A stretch of 64,000 nt of DNA from the NCBI GenBank assembly GCA_900542565.1, contig UQOC01000009.1, positions 1 to 64,000 on the forward strand. Direction: 5' to 3'. Below are positions 35,718 through 43,527 of this stretch, piece by piece (the stretch's first letter is position 1; each line of letters begins with the position of its first letter). Below the pieces are notes generated by a model. The model was given only the letters and a program-made list of their open reading frames with translations, made no database searches and was not told where the DNA came from. A program made the position numbers and the translations under genes. The stretch is from an uncultured Eubacteriales bacterium. GTDB lineage: Bacteria; Bacillota; Clostridia; Peptostreptococcales; Anaerovoracaceae.

Positions 35718-35843
35718 TTTTTCCCTCCTAAGTGATATAACGATAAAATGTTACCTAAATTATATTACAATCCACTCTAAAGGAAAAGAGTTTTTTGATG
35801 TCATCGTGAAATTTTGTCGTATTTTTTTGTAAAATCGGTGTCA

Positions 35844-35945
35844 TTACCGGCACTCTTCGTAGTCATATCCCCTGTCCTCACCTGGCAGGCCGTAGCTTTC
35901 ATCTTTTTCTCTGTTGGCAGGCGTCCTGTCGTTTTTTCTTGTCAT
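35844..35945 (-). CDS. 33-residue hydrophilic ORF downstream of the lytic transglycosylase
   Basis: A short frame with a strong ribosome site (AAGGAGG, 7-nt spacing) starting 20 nt after the transglycosylase stop. The product is highly charged (MTRKNDRTPANREKDESYG and then acidic DYEEC near the end) with no hydrophobic segment. I do not recognise it. The strong start signal and operon position support translation. It could be a small regulatory or structural peptide, or chance. Confidence 0.45.
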   Translation of the reverse strand: MTRKNDRTPANREKDESYGLPGEDRGYDYEECR

Positions 35946-35965
35946 TGCAGATCCTCCTTTCCTGC

Positions 35966-36496
35966 TCAGTCCTCATACGCTGAATTTCTTATCCGTTCCC
36001 TTATGGCATTCACTCCATCCGCATAGCTGGTGGTCGTTCCGTTTTCTGCGTGCTCATCGGCCATCTGTTCACCTCCGTTATACGCCATTATGGTCCAGTC
36101 ATCCCCTTTTTCTTTGGATGAAAGTTCCTTTAAGATATCTGCGCCTACAATTATGTTCTGATAAGGATCAAAGAGATCTGTTACCCCCAGCCTGTCCATC
36201 CGTCCTTTGTGCCATCTTGGCTGGATCTGCATCAGGCCGAAACTTTTTTCCCCGTCGCCTACCGCATCAGCATTATAACCTGACTCCTTTTCTATGACAG
36301 CAAGTACCATAGTCATGTCTATGCCGTTTTCCGTGCATACTTCCCTTATATGATCCTGGAGTTCTTTTTCAAGAGGTACATCGTAATATGTCTGCAGCTG
36401 CTGCTCCTGCCCTATCTCTCTGAAAATTTCCCCGCTTCCTGTGGAAAACGATGACACAGCTCCGATGAGCATGACGATAACCGTAAGCTTTTTCAT
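35966..36496 (-). CDS. Lytic transglycosylase (SLT domain)
   Basis: A 176-residue secreted protein. The ATG at 36496 follows GAAGGAG and gives a signal peptide (MKKLTVIVMLIGAVSSF); an in-frame upstream ATG does not. The SLT domain has catalytic Glu in VLAVIEKESGYNADAVG, then SFGLMQIQPRWH and the GADILKELSSKE-x-WTIMAYNGG lysozyme-like end. It cleaves peptidoglycan glycan strands. Compact single-domain size suggests a role in local wall remodelling. Confidence 0.85.
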   Translation of the reverse strand: MKKLTVIVMLIGAVSSFSTGSGEIFREIGQEQQLQTYYDVPLEKELQDHIREVCTENGIDMTMVLAVIEKESGYNADAVGDGEKSFGLMQIQPRWHKGRMDRLGVTDLFDPYQNIIVGADILKELSSKEKGDDWTIMAYNGGEQMADEHAENGTTTSYADGVNAIRERIRNSAYED

Positions 36497-36589
36497 ACAC
36501 TTCTCCTTCTGGAATTTTATGAGATATATATTAGCCTCGGTCAAATTACACAAAAATATAACTTTATTTTAAAAAAAGGCCGTAAAAAA

Positions 36590-36618
36590 GCCGCTACTGC
36601 CTGTTACGGCAGAGCGGC
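36590..36618 (-). terminator. Rho-independent terminator of the M20 peptidase gene
   Basis: On the minus strand GCCGCTCTGCC-GTAACA-GGCAGTAGCGGC followed by TTTTTTACGG. It lies just after the stop codon at 36638. Confidence 0.85.
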
Positions 36619-36637
36619 ACCATGCCGGCATATAGTA

Positions 36638-37825
36638 TCATCTGCAGAATTCCGCAGCTATGTTGGCATAAATATCAACAAATTCGACAAGGTCACACAC
36701 CGGTATCCTTTCGTCTACAGCATGTGAAAAGCTCAGGTCTCCAGGTCCCAAAACTACTGTCGGTATTTTTCCGTATGTTGAAAGCACCCCTGCATCTGTC
36801 CATCCTCTCCGTCTTGCTATTTCAGATGCATGTCCCAGCTTTTCCGCCAGGATATTACCTGAGCAGATGGCAATGTCGCTTTCGGGCTGAGCGATGAGAG
36901 GCGCATGATCGTAATGGTTCATCAGCCCGTTTTCCATCCTGATGATTTCTGCCCTAAAATCAGGGTCATCGGCAGCAATGCCATTTAACACATCTTCATA
37001 TTCCTTTATAACAGATTCGACAGTTTCTCCCGGCACATATCTCCTGTCCATTTTTATACTGCAGAAATCTGCTACGGTACTTGGCTGCGTCCCGCCTTCT
37101 ATGGTGCCAAAATTCATTACGGAAGGCCCCATATATTCATTCTGCCTTTCTGCCAGTTTTGGGACTATTTGCTCTTCAATCGCATTTATGACCTTTGCAG
37201 CTTTTGAAATGGCATTTATCCCCAGTTCAGGTATGCCTCCGTGAGCCGTCTTTCCATGTATCCTTATTTCCAGCCACTCCAGCCCCCGGTGTCCAAGAGC
37301 ATATCCGTAATTTGACGGTTCGCCCACTATTGCTCCGTCTCCGGTTCCTCCGTTCATTACAAAATGTTCTGTACCGTCGCTCTTTTCTTCTTCTCCAACG
37401 GCTGCCGTAAAAATAATATCTCCCCGAAGTTTGATACCTGATCGTTTTATGGCAAGCATCGCTGTTATCATACAGGCAAGAGCGCCTTTCATGTCATTGG
37501 CTCCCCTGCCCCAGAGAAAGCCATCCTTTATCTCTGCACAAAACGGATCTATGGTCATGTCATATGGCGGTACCGTATCTGTATGCCCATTTAGTATCAG
37601 GTCTCTGCCTCCACCTGTCCCTCTTAGGACAGCGATCACATTTCTTCTTTTGCCTTCCACTGTCTCCATGGTAACCTCAAATCCGGCATCTGCACAGTAA
37701 TCATAGATGTATTCTGCTACTCTGCTCTCCCGGTCTTCAATATATTTGTGGCTCGGTATCCTGACAAGATCCTGGGCCAGCCTGATGACTTCATCATCAG
37801 TATAGAACTGTTTAAAATCGATCAT
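36638..37825 (-). CDS. M20-family metallopeptidase/deacylase (ArgE/DapE/ACY1 type)
   Basis: A 395-residue zinc enzyme. Metal-binding motifs are LNGHTDTVPP, GRGANDMKGALA and the catalytic AVGEEEKSDGTEHF, with GGIPELGINAI from the dimerisation domain. Family members remove acyl groups from amino acids or split dipeptides; the substrate is not clear. The ATG at 37825 follows GGGAGGTGG. The gene is the last chromosomal one before the prophage attachment site. Confidence 0.88.
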   Translation of the reverse strand: MIDFKQFYTDDEVIRLAQDLVRIPSHKYIEDRESRVAEYIYDYCADAGFEVTMETVEGKRRNVIAVLRGTGGGRDLILNGHTDTVPPYDMTIDPFCAEIKDGFLWGRGANDMKGALACMITAMLAIKRSGIKLRGDIIFTAAVGEEEKSDGTEHFVMNGGTGDGAIVGEPSNYGYALGHRGLEWLEIRIHGKTAHGGIPELGINAISKAAKVINAIEEQIVPKLAERQNEYMGPSVMNFGTIEGGTQPSTVADFCSIKMDRRYVPGETVESVIKEYEDVLNGIAADDPDFRAEIIRMENGLMNHYDHAPLIAQPESDIAICSGNILAEKLGHASEIARRRGWTDAGVLSTYGKIPTVVLGPGDLSFSHAVDERIPVCDLVEFVDIYANIAAEFCR

Positions 37826-37883
37826 AGTGCCACCTCCCTCTGCCATGATCATAACACGGCTCCCCTATGGGTTGCAACAAAAA

Positions 37884-37909
37884 AGAACTGTTGAAAGATC
37901 AACAGTTCT
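37884..37909 (-). terminator. Rho-independent terminator of the former tRNA-Cys gene
   Basis: On the minus strand AGAACTGTTGA-TCTT-TCAACAGTTCT followed by TTTTTTG. It sits 10 nt after the 3' CCA of the displaced tRNA segment, so it is the original tRNA terminator. Confidence 0.8.
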
Positions 37910-37919
37910 CAATTCCTTA

Positions 37920-37964
37920 TGGAGGCGACACCCAGATTTGAACTGGGGAATAAAGGTTTTGCAG
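37920..37964 (-). other. attR: displaced 3' half of tRNA-Cys (GCA)
   Basis: Read on the minus strand, this 45-nt segment starts in an anticodon loop (CTGCAAA, anticodon GCA), continues with the variable loop, a T-arm (CCCAG-TTCAAAT-CTGGG), the acceptor strand TGTCGCC, discriminator T and CCA. The 5' half of the tRNA (which should begin GGCGACA) is absent; the preceding sequence is prophage-like AT-rich DNA. This is the expected product of integration into a tRNA 3' end. Downstream of it lies the original tRNA terminator. The segment 37965-38098 shows no gene. Confidence 0.8.
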
Positions 37965-38098
37965 CACTGCAATTCGCCGTCTAAAAGCATTGAAAATTAC
38001 ACATTTTTATATTTTGTATTGCCAAAAAAACACCTTATTTTGACACCCTATCTAGTAATATTATCTGTTTATTATATTATAACAAATTTACAAGCAAA

Positions 38099-38150
38099 AA
38101 TAAAGAGTCAATGTAGCTTAAGCGCATACTTTCTACAATGACTCTTTATT
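38099..38150. terminator. Strong bidirectional terminator at the end of the prophage late operon
   Basis: AATAAAGAGTCAATGTAG (38099-38116) pairs with CTACAATGACTCTTTATT (38133-38150) with one mismatch. T-runs flank both sides. It closes the leftward late transcript before the attachment site. Confidence 0.85.
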
Positions 38151-38155
38151 GCTTT

Positions 38156-38494
38156 TTAATCTCTCTCAGTATAATATGGATTATATTTTGTACGCTTATC
38201 GACTACCGGAAGTTCTTTACACTTCTCGAATATCTCAGTGCCTGTTCCATTACCCCCTAAAGCATGATAGCCTTTATAAATATGTTCGAGATTTTCAAGT
38301 TCCTTAACGGTAATTTCATTCGTAAGTATATAAAATTCCGCATATCTGAAAAGATCATCATGTCCTATAGCCATCACGGATAAGATTAAGCCGTTTATTT
38401 TTCTATAAAGTTGCGTCATTATACCCGTCGCAACTCCGGCTATTCCAGCACACAATATACTGATGAAATTATCTCTGATTAAATCGATCAACAT
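38156..38494 (-). CDS. Small phage membrane protein of the lysis region
   Basis: A 112-residue protein with one N-terminal hydrophobic segment (about residues 10-30) and a soluble tail with LENLEHIYKGYHALGGNGTGTEIFE, a segment I recall from small proteins near the lysis genes of many Firmicute phages. It may be a holin partner or an antiholin; function is not established. It begins 9 nt after the endolysin gene ends. Confidence 0.6.
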   Translation of the reverse strand: MLIDLIRDNFISILCAGIAGVATGIMTQLYRKINGLILSVMAIGHDDLFRYAEFYILTNEITVKELENLEHIYKGYHALGGNGTGTEIFEKCKELPVVDKRTKYNPYYTERD

Positions 38495-38503
38495 ATCACC
38501 CCA

Positions 38504-39469
38504 TCAAGATATCATTTTCGTGAAAGTGTTTCTTCCTGCAATCTTATCTACTGTTAATCCATTAGCCTCCTGATACTGACCTGTAGCTTTGGCACATCCG
38601 TCTCCGAACTCGCCAGGCATCTCAACTCCATGCGGATTAAATCCATTCATTAGGAGTAATACTTCAAGAGCAGTGACCATATACTGCGTCTCGCCTTTTC
38701 TTACTGTATGATTGCCTAAGGCAGAATATGTTTTTGTGCCTGCTACTCCATCAATTTCAAGTTCGGCTTCATAGTCTTTATTCATTGCCCATTGAAGAAT
38801 CTTGACCGCATTTTCCTTTGTTTCAGAGCCCCATTTTCCGTCTTCTTTAATTGAAGTTCCGAGAATAATATTGGATATAGCCTGACCTGCTTTTATGGCT
38901 TGCGCTACTGTAAGGGCCTTCTTAGAATTATACACCGAAGATATCGTTTTCTTTGATGTGGTTGGTTTTGTTGGTTCTTTGGCAGCGCCTTCGGTTTTTC
39001 CTGAATATATCTTTTCTGCCATAGATGTTATTTTGGAAATATCCCATCTTCCAGGGCAAGATGTCGCAACTATGTCTTTGTGACGAATAAGAGGAATCTT
39101 TCCGTATACTTTCCATAAACTTGAAACAAGTTCTGCGACTGTCTCATAATCAGCCTCTGTTGCTTCCGGTCTACATTCAATACCTATAGATTTTAGATTA
39201 TGAGTCTTGTTTCCGCTATGCCACGCCGGATTCTTGCAATCTACTATACAGGCAACTTTTCCTGCTTCTACAACATAATGAGCTGATACTTTCGATTTAG
39301 GATTGCACAGCCAGTTTACAACTCCTTCAAATGACTGCCCATCTTCGCCCCAATGATGAATAACTATTTCCTTAGGCTTATTATTCCCAATAGTCCTTTC
39401 ACTCAGTGGCACAGTAGTTGGATAACCATAGTTTGGACTATCGTATTTTGTTATGTATTCGTAGCTCAT
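38504..39469 (-). CDS. Phage endolysin, N-acetylmuramoyl-L-alanine amidase
   Basis: A 321-residue enzyme. The N-terminal amidase_2 domain has zinc ligands in EIVIHHWG (His38), a later AWHSGN and the end motif RHKDIVATSCPG. A linker rich in Thr/Lys/Pro follows, then a C-terminal region (about 190-321) with two peptidoglycan-binding-like units (DGKWGSETKENAVKILQ, DGVAGTKTYSAL). It cuts the bond between MurNAc and L-Ala to release phage. Located next to the putative holin. Confidence 0.9.
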   Translation of the reverse strand: MSYEYITKYDSPNYGYPTTVPLSERTIGNNKPKEIVIHHWGEDGQSFEGVVNWLCNPKSKVSAHYVVEAGKVACIVDCKNPAWHSGNKTHNLKSIGIECRPEATEADYETVAELVSSLWKVYGKIPLIRHKDIVATSCPGRWDISKITSMAEKIYSGKTEGAAKEPTKPTTSKKTISSVYNSKKALTVAQAIKAGQAISNIILGTSIKEDGKWGSETKENAVKILQWAMNKDYEAELEIDGVAGTKTYSALGNHTVRKGETQYMVTALEVLLLMNGFNPHGVEMPGEFGDGCAKATGQYQEANGLTVDKIAGRNTFTKMIS

Positions 39470-39471
39470 TT

Positions 39472-39750
39472 TTATGCCTCGCTTTCCTCTGTAGTATCCT
39501 TGTCAATAAACCTCTTTGCATACTCATAAGCGCCAGATGCAGCAATTCCTGAAGCCATGCCGCCAAGTAAGATTTCCGGAGTTATATTCCAATCATTTGA
39601 CCACATGTTGATCACGATACCTATAATCGCAAGAACTGGCACAATGATATTATTTGGTATCACTTTCCACTGCTTTAAGATCCATCCGATACAAATGCAT
39701 ACACCAAATGCTACTAAAACGATGTAGTCTGCTAAAAAATCAATATTCAT
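39472..39750 (-). CDS. Putative phage holin
   Basis: A 92-residue protein with two or three hydrophobic segments (about 5-24, 34-50 and 60-76) and a charged C-terminus (KRFIDKDTTEESEA). Size, topology and position 2 nt upstream of the endolysin gene are those of a holin that forms membrane holes for lysis. Confidence 0.75.
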   Translation of the reverse strand: MNIDFLADYIVLVAFGVCICIGWILKQWKVIPNNIIVPVLAIIGIVINMWSNDWNITPEILLGGMASGIAASGAYEYAKRFIDKDTTEESEA

Positions 39751-39814
39751 ATACTTTTCCTCCTTAATAAAAAACCGACATATTGTTTGGTCGAATTAAC
39801 TATTTATGTAATAT

Positions 39815-40492
39815 TCATTTCCATCTTCCGCATATAATGCAACTCGTTAAATATGCATTTCCTGTCGAAACTGTGTTATTGCTGACCATATATCCAGATA
39901 TATTTCGCCCTGATATTTGGACATTCACCCAGCCTATGCCAGAACCAGCTCTGCCCCAACCTACGGCCGAATATCCACCAGATGCAAGCGCAAATGGCAA
40001 TGTATTGTTTGCTGAAATATTACCCCCAGATCCACCCATAATTGATGGGGTCGGGTTTGTTATTGTCAGCGAAATGCTTCTTATTAAAAATAATCTACAG
40101 TCTCCAGAACTATATTTGATGTAGCGCCAATAAGTATTTTCACCCTCTTCTACGATTGAATCAACTCCACCTGTCAGTTGCCAGGTAGACCATTCCCCAG
40201 CAGATGATCTTCGTCGAAAATATCTGTTCTGCCTCGCTTCACTTGTTAGTTCTTGAGTTATGTAACCTGGCGATGCTCCTCCACAAGCATCCCGCACCAC
40301 AAGTTTGAACCCAAAATCAGTATAGGGGCAGTTTTCAAGAGTAGCCGCTGTTGTTTCACTTCCGCAGAAAAATGTTCCAGGATTTACATAATCATTCAAA
40401 TCAGCTCCTGATGGTATGCTTGACCTGACTATCAACCCAAGAGTTTTCATGCTGTTTGCAATAGACATGAGTGGCGTTAGTATTCGTTTCAT
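39815..40492 (-). CDS. Tail-tip module E: short tail protein with pyocin-knob-like domain
   Basis: A 225-residue protein. It starts MKRILTPLMSIANSMKT, an amphipathic segment shared by the neighbouring modules. The centre (GTFFCGSETTAATLENCPY...YITQELTS...RYFRRRSSAGEWSTWQL) resembles pyocin-knob domains of tail fibres, and it ends with a Gly/Ser-rich region and CGRWK. The GRWK ending is the same as the tip of the DUF859 protein upstream. Probably a receptor-binding tip or fibre chaperone; the exact role is inferred. GGGGGTG precedes the start. Confidence 0.65.
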   Translation of the reverse strand: MKRILTPLMSIANSMKTLGLIVRSSIPSGADLNDYVNPGTFFCGSETTAATLENCPYTDFGFKLVVRDACGGASPGYITQELTSEARQNRYFRRRSSAGEWSTWQLTGGVDSIVEEGENTYWRYIKYSSGDCRLFLIRSISLTITNPTPSIMGGSGGNISANNTLPFALASGGYSAVGWGRAGSGIGWVNVQISGRNISGYMVSNNTVSTGNAYLTSCIICGRWK

Positions 40493-40505
40493 ACTAACAC
40501 CCCCG

Positions 40506-40838
40506 TTACCGGGCGTAGATCTCCAGGTTCCCCGTATATCCGGCAGGCTGACTTGCTATTGCTGCTGATGTTTTCGATAGGGTGACATATATTACATTGT
40601 TGTAATATCCCACAAATAGCGTTATGGACCCGCTCGATGGCACGATTGATGTCGGGATAAGTTGGCCCACCCTTACTCCGCCGAATGTCACATACACGCT
40701 CAGATCCGTATATTTGGTCAAAGAATATCGGACCGTACCTTGTCCACTCCCAATTTTCGTCCATGTTTTGTTTTGTTTGGTTGATACAATAGTTCTTAAG
40801 GTTTGAATAATTCCTTTTAATATTGTATAAAGCCTCAT
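40506..40838 (-). CDS. Tail-tip module D: short tail protein
   Basis: A 110-residue protein with the shared N-terminal segment (MRLYTILKGIIQTLRTI), followed by a beta-rich region (TVRYSLTKYTDLSVYVTFGG, ITLFVGYYNNVIYVTLSK) and ending EIYAR. A good ribosome site (AGGAAGGTGG) precedes the ATG. An overlapping 117-residue frame (40489-40842) is out of phase and looks spurious. Probably a small tail tip or accessory receptor-binding protein. Confidence 0.6.
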   Translation of the reverse strand: MRLYTILKGIIQTLRTIVSTKQNKTWTKIGSGQGTVRYSLTKYTDLSVYVTFGGVRVGQLIPTSIVPSSGSITLFVGYYNNVIYVTLSKTSAAIASQPAGYTGNLEIYAR

Positions 40839-40868
40839 ACAACCGCCACCTTCCTAAGAAAATAGCGG

Positions 40869-41315
40869 CTACGCAGTACCCCCCCCCAGGGAAAAGTTTG
40901 CGATCGGAAATATTCCATTTATAGCAAATAGTCCCACATTATCTCCAGCGCCATCAAACGGCAAGTTGTTGTCAATCCTCAGATAGCCGGACCTGATTGA
41001 GAACAGACTGCTTGTATGCTTGCTCAAATAGTTTGCTACACCGTATGTGTAATAACATCTATCATCCAGCTCCGACCATACATCATCCGGCAGTTTCGCT
41101 ATATTGCTATTTACCGTTGTTTTACCTGGCTTTAGCAGTCCGGTTACAATCAATGCGCCCGGTGTTTTTAATACACGAAAGCTGTCAAATTGATCTGTCC
41201 AGCCATTGAGCAGGGTAACCTGATCTGTTATGTCTTCATACTCTCCCAACAGGTTCCACATAGATCGTATCTTTGTGAACGCTTGCTTTAGCGGTGTAAA
41301 TAACCTATCAGTCAT
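40869..41315 (-). CDS. Tail-tip module C, ending at a poly-G tract
   Basis: A 148-residue protein beginning MTDRLFTPLKQAFTKIRS, the shared module start, followed by a beta-rich region, and ending SLGGGTA with the glycines encoded by a run of nine G (40879-40887). With nine G the stop follows at once; ten or eleven G would extend the protein by a different tail. The ATG follows GGAAAGGCGGTG. Function as tip module inferred from position and shared N-terminus. Confidence 0.6.
   Translation of the reverse strand: MTDRLFTPLKQAFTKIRSMWNLLGEYEDITDQVTLLNGWTDQFDSFRVLKTPGALIVTGLLKPGKTTVNSNIAKLPDDVWSELDDRCYYTYGVANYLSKHTSSLFSIRSGYLRIDNNLPFDGAGDNVGLFAINGIFPIANFSLGGGTA
40879..40887 (-). repeat. Poly-G tract 3 (G9) in module C
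   Basis: Nine consecutive G on the minus strand, followed by TACTGCGTAG. Frame: CTG GGG GGG GGT ACT GCG TAG, so the stop is six bases after the tract. One of three such tracts in the window, all in the tail-tip region. Confidence 0.9.
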
Positions 41316-41706
41316 ATAAACACCGCCTTTCCTGCCAGAGGGCGCATAACCTTTTTAAGTAGTACCCCCCCCCGGACAATATTTCAGGAACGACCGCAAT
41401 CCACACTATGTATGGCGCCCGGGTCCCGGAGTCGTTGTTAAACATCCGTATAACACCTCCTGTCTTGGTCACATCATGCACGCCGATATTGCAGGACCCA
41501 AACCCGGCCGCTGATGAGGTGCTCTCAAAGCACGCTATCAGTTTCGGGGCCTCGCTGAACTCCTTGGGGAATGTGACATCAATATCTATGTATCCCCCGG
41601 CCGGGCATGAAATCCCCGTTATCCTGCCGCACTGGATCTTCGGCGTGCGGCATATGATGCGTTTTAATATGTCGAATACTCGTTTTTCTTCCATAGCTAT
41701 TCTCAT
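41308..41706 (-). CDS. Tail-tip module B, continuing past a poly-G tract
   Basis: A 132-residue protein. It starts MRIAMEEKRVFDILKRIICRT; the second ATG (41694) may be the real start and begins the shared module segment. A beta-rich domain follows (ITGISCPAGGYIDIDVTFPKEF, IVWIAVVPEILSGGG). The glycines are encoded by nine G (41365-41373). In this phase the frame runs on for 22 codons of unlikely-looking basic tail (YYLKRLCALWQERRCLYD) to a TGA that overlaps the next start. With eight G it would end at GGGTT, like its neighbours. Confidence 0.6.
   Translation of the reverse strand: MRIAMEEKRVFDILKRIICRTPKIQCGRITGISCPAGGYIDIDVTFPKEFSEAPKLIACFESTSSAAGFGSCNIGVHDVTKTGGVIRMFNNDSGTRAPYIVWIAVVPEILSGGGYYLKRLCALWQERRCLYD
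41365..41373 (-). repeat. Poly-G tract 2 (G9) in module B
   Basis: Nine consecutive G on the minus strand followed by TACTACTTAA. Nine G: TCC GGG GGG GGG TAC and on; eight G: GGG GGG GGT ACT ACT TAA, an immediate stop; ten G: reads to a TGA overlapping the start of module C. Confidence 0.9.
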
Positions 41707-41709
41707 CCT

Positions 41710-43527
41710 TTACTTCCAGCGGCCTCGGACATAGTTCCAAAATGTACCCGCACCGCCGTTTTGATTGGAATAATATGCACCCTGAAATTTCGTAGGAGTA
41801 ACATCTCGGGCGGATGCCCAGCTTACGCCCGTCCCCCACTTGCAATCTGCATGAGCGTCCTCGACGCTTGTCAATAATCCATTAGGTATTGTCAATGCAT
41901 ATAACCTATAGTAAAAGCCGCCTTCGGTTCCGTCCGTAGCAAGATTGGTACTCGTCCACTGCCTCCACACCTCAGCTCGGCCATCGCTATAGTGTATATA
42001 ATTCCAGCTTCTGCTTTTACCCTGAGCGGCAATGTGCTCTCTGTTTGCCAGCTTTTGCAGTAATGTAAGCAATCTCTTAGGGTTGCTAACTACCCCCCCC
42101 AATAGAGAAATAAGCTCGTCATATTCTTCTTCGGTTATTGTAAAATCTATGTTTTTAACAATTAATGAGAGTGCAACATCAAGCGTATCTTCTTTTTCTG
42201 ATACTTTTCCAATACCTATTCCTGTGCCTGAATGATGAAAATCCATTAGAGAAAATGCGGATGCCAGAACTTTACTGATACTCGTAGGTATATTAAAACT
42301 GTCATTTACTTCGAGTTTAACATCATATGAATATTCTGAATCTGCTGGATAAACGGCGGTTTTGTTTTTGTCGCTATATGTACTCAGCGTTACAATTTTA
42401 TCTGTCCATGTCGAATCAGATTGTTTCTTATAGCTGATTTTAGCATTTTTAGCATTTTTATTACTTAACGGAGAAATATCAACCGAGTAAGTAATCTTTA
42501 AATATTCACCCTCATCGTTTACTGATCCATTCGAATTACATCTTTCAACTGAAAAGTTTGAAATAGTCGGGGAATGATATTCCACAACGCTTACTGTAAA
42601 ATCTTTTGACGCAGTCCTTCCGCGATTATCTTCCACAGTTACAGAAACTGTTAAACTTCCTGAGGATGTTATTAGATCTGTGTTTACAGTTTGTCCGATA
42701 TAAGTTTTTCCATCGATTTTTACAGTAGTAGATTTTACAGCCGAACCCGACCCAGCGGTTCTTGTAACCGCAATTTTTAGTTTAGATTTGTTCTGAATAA
42801 AAATGCCACTCAATGCCGATGGCATTCCGGATGTAAGTTCTGATATTGCTATACTACTTATAGCAGGTTTATATGCAGCAGTGTTTGGAACCGTCAGAGT
42901 AAATGTACAAGTTTTAGCGCTCCCTATAGTTGTACTTCCATTTTTTGTTGTACATCTGATTGTTACTGTTGCCGATGTGCTTGATGGGATACTGCTCGCT
43001 ATTGATTCTGGAATTGGCCATTCATATGAGGTTCTCACATTAGTGGCTAAGCTTACATACGATCCACTTCCGACTTTATACTCTAAAGTGTGAGTAAATT
43101 CTGTTGATGCTCTCGGGGTATTTATGGTGATAGAGCCGCCTATAGCCACACTCGATGCTGATGCTGAAGGCGTAGTAGCCCTTGGAATGGTTGATAGCGT
43201 TCTACTATTAGATGCTGTAACCGTTCCTGAACTTGTTGCCGTTGGAATCGAGCAAGACGACGAAACAGTTTTAGTTCCATCAGCATTATGATAAATATTT
43301 ACGACCTTCGACGCTAAAGTCTGAGATCCAGAAGTTGTTCTATTTGGATTTATTTTTCCACGGGTGAAGTTATGGTTCGCTCCATTTATTGTCCATGTTA
43401 CTGATTTACTGTAGTGATCATAAGAGCCATAGGTCCAGGATACAACTATAGAAAATGTTACAGGCGTATAATTGCCAGCTATATTCGGCGTCCCAGGGCT
43501 GATGCTTATGCTTGCTGATATAGCCAT
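41710..43527 (-). CDS. DUF859-type phage minor structural protein with fused tail-tip module A
   Basis: A 605-residue protein. Residues 1-475 are the DUF859 structural protein: Ser/Thr-rich immunoglobulin-like beta repeats (TPVTFSIVVSWTYGSYDHYSKSVTW, KVVNIYHNADGTKTV, PNTAAYKPAISSIAISE) and a conserved end FHHSGTGIGIGKVSEKEDTLDV...EEEYDELISLLGG. A run of eight G at codons 476-479 joins this to a different C-terminal domain (PKRLLTLLQKLANRE, then YIHYSDGRAEVWRQW, ending GRWK). One G more or fewer stops translation within three codons. The fused domain therefore looks switchable. Probably part of the tail tip or fibre. Confidence 0.8.
   Translation of the reverse strand: MAISASISISPGTPNIAGNYTPVTFSIVVSWTYGSYDHYSKSVTWTINGANHNFTRGKINPNRTTSGSQTLASKVVNIYHNADGTKTVSSSCSIPTATSSGTVTASNSRTLSTIPRATTPSASASSVAIGGSITINTPRASTEFTHTLEYKVGSGSYVSLATNVRTSYEWPIPESIASSIPSSTSATVTIRCTTKNGSTTIGSAKTCTFTLTVPNTAAYKPAISSIAISELTSGMPSALSGIFIQNKSKLKIAVTRTAGSGSAVKSTTVKIDGKTYIGQTVNTDLITSSGSLTVSVTVEDNRGRTASKDFTVSVVEYHSPTISNFSVERCNSNGSVNDEGEYLKITYSVDISPLSNKNAKNAKISYKKQSDSTWTDKIVTLSTYSDKNKTAVYPADSEYSYDVKLEVNDSFNIPTSISKVLASAFSLMDFHHSGTGIGIGKVSEKEDTLDVALSLIVKNIDFTITEEEYDELISLLGGVVSNPKRLLTLLQKLANREHIAAQGKSRSWNYIHYSDGRAEVWRQWTSTNLATDGTEGGFYYRLYALTIPNGLLTSVEDAHADCKWGTGVSWASARDVTPTKFQGAYYSNQNGGAGTFWNYVRGRWK
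42093..42100 (-). repeat. Poly-G tract 1 (G8) gating the DUF859-tip fusion
   Basis: Eight consecutive G on the minus strand followed by TAGTTAGC. Frame with eight G: CTA TTG GGG GGG GTA GTT AGC, open. Seven G gives GGG GGG TAG; nine gives GGG GGG GGT AGT TAG; ten gives GGG TAG. Only lengths of 3n+2 keep the tip domain in frame. Confidence 0.92.

Noticed and set aside
35718..35843. Possible purine riboswitch before bmpA
   Set aside because: No conserved three-way junction core; only a -10 box and T-rich DNA are visible.
40489..40842. 117-residue frame overlapping tail-tip module D
   Set aside because: Out of phase with the well-started module D, Asn/Cys-rich with no similarity; it would be reached only from a 10-G version of tract 3.
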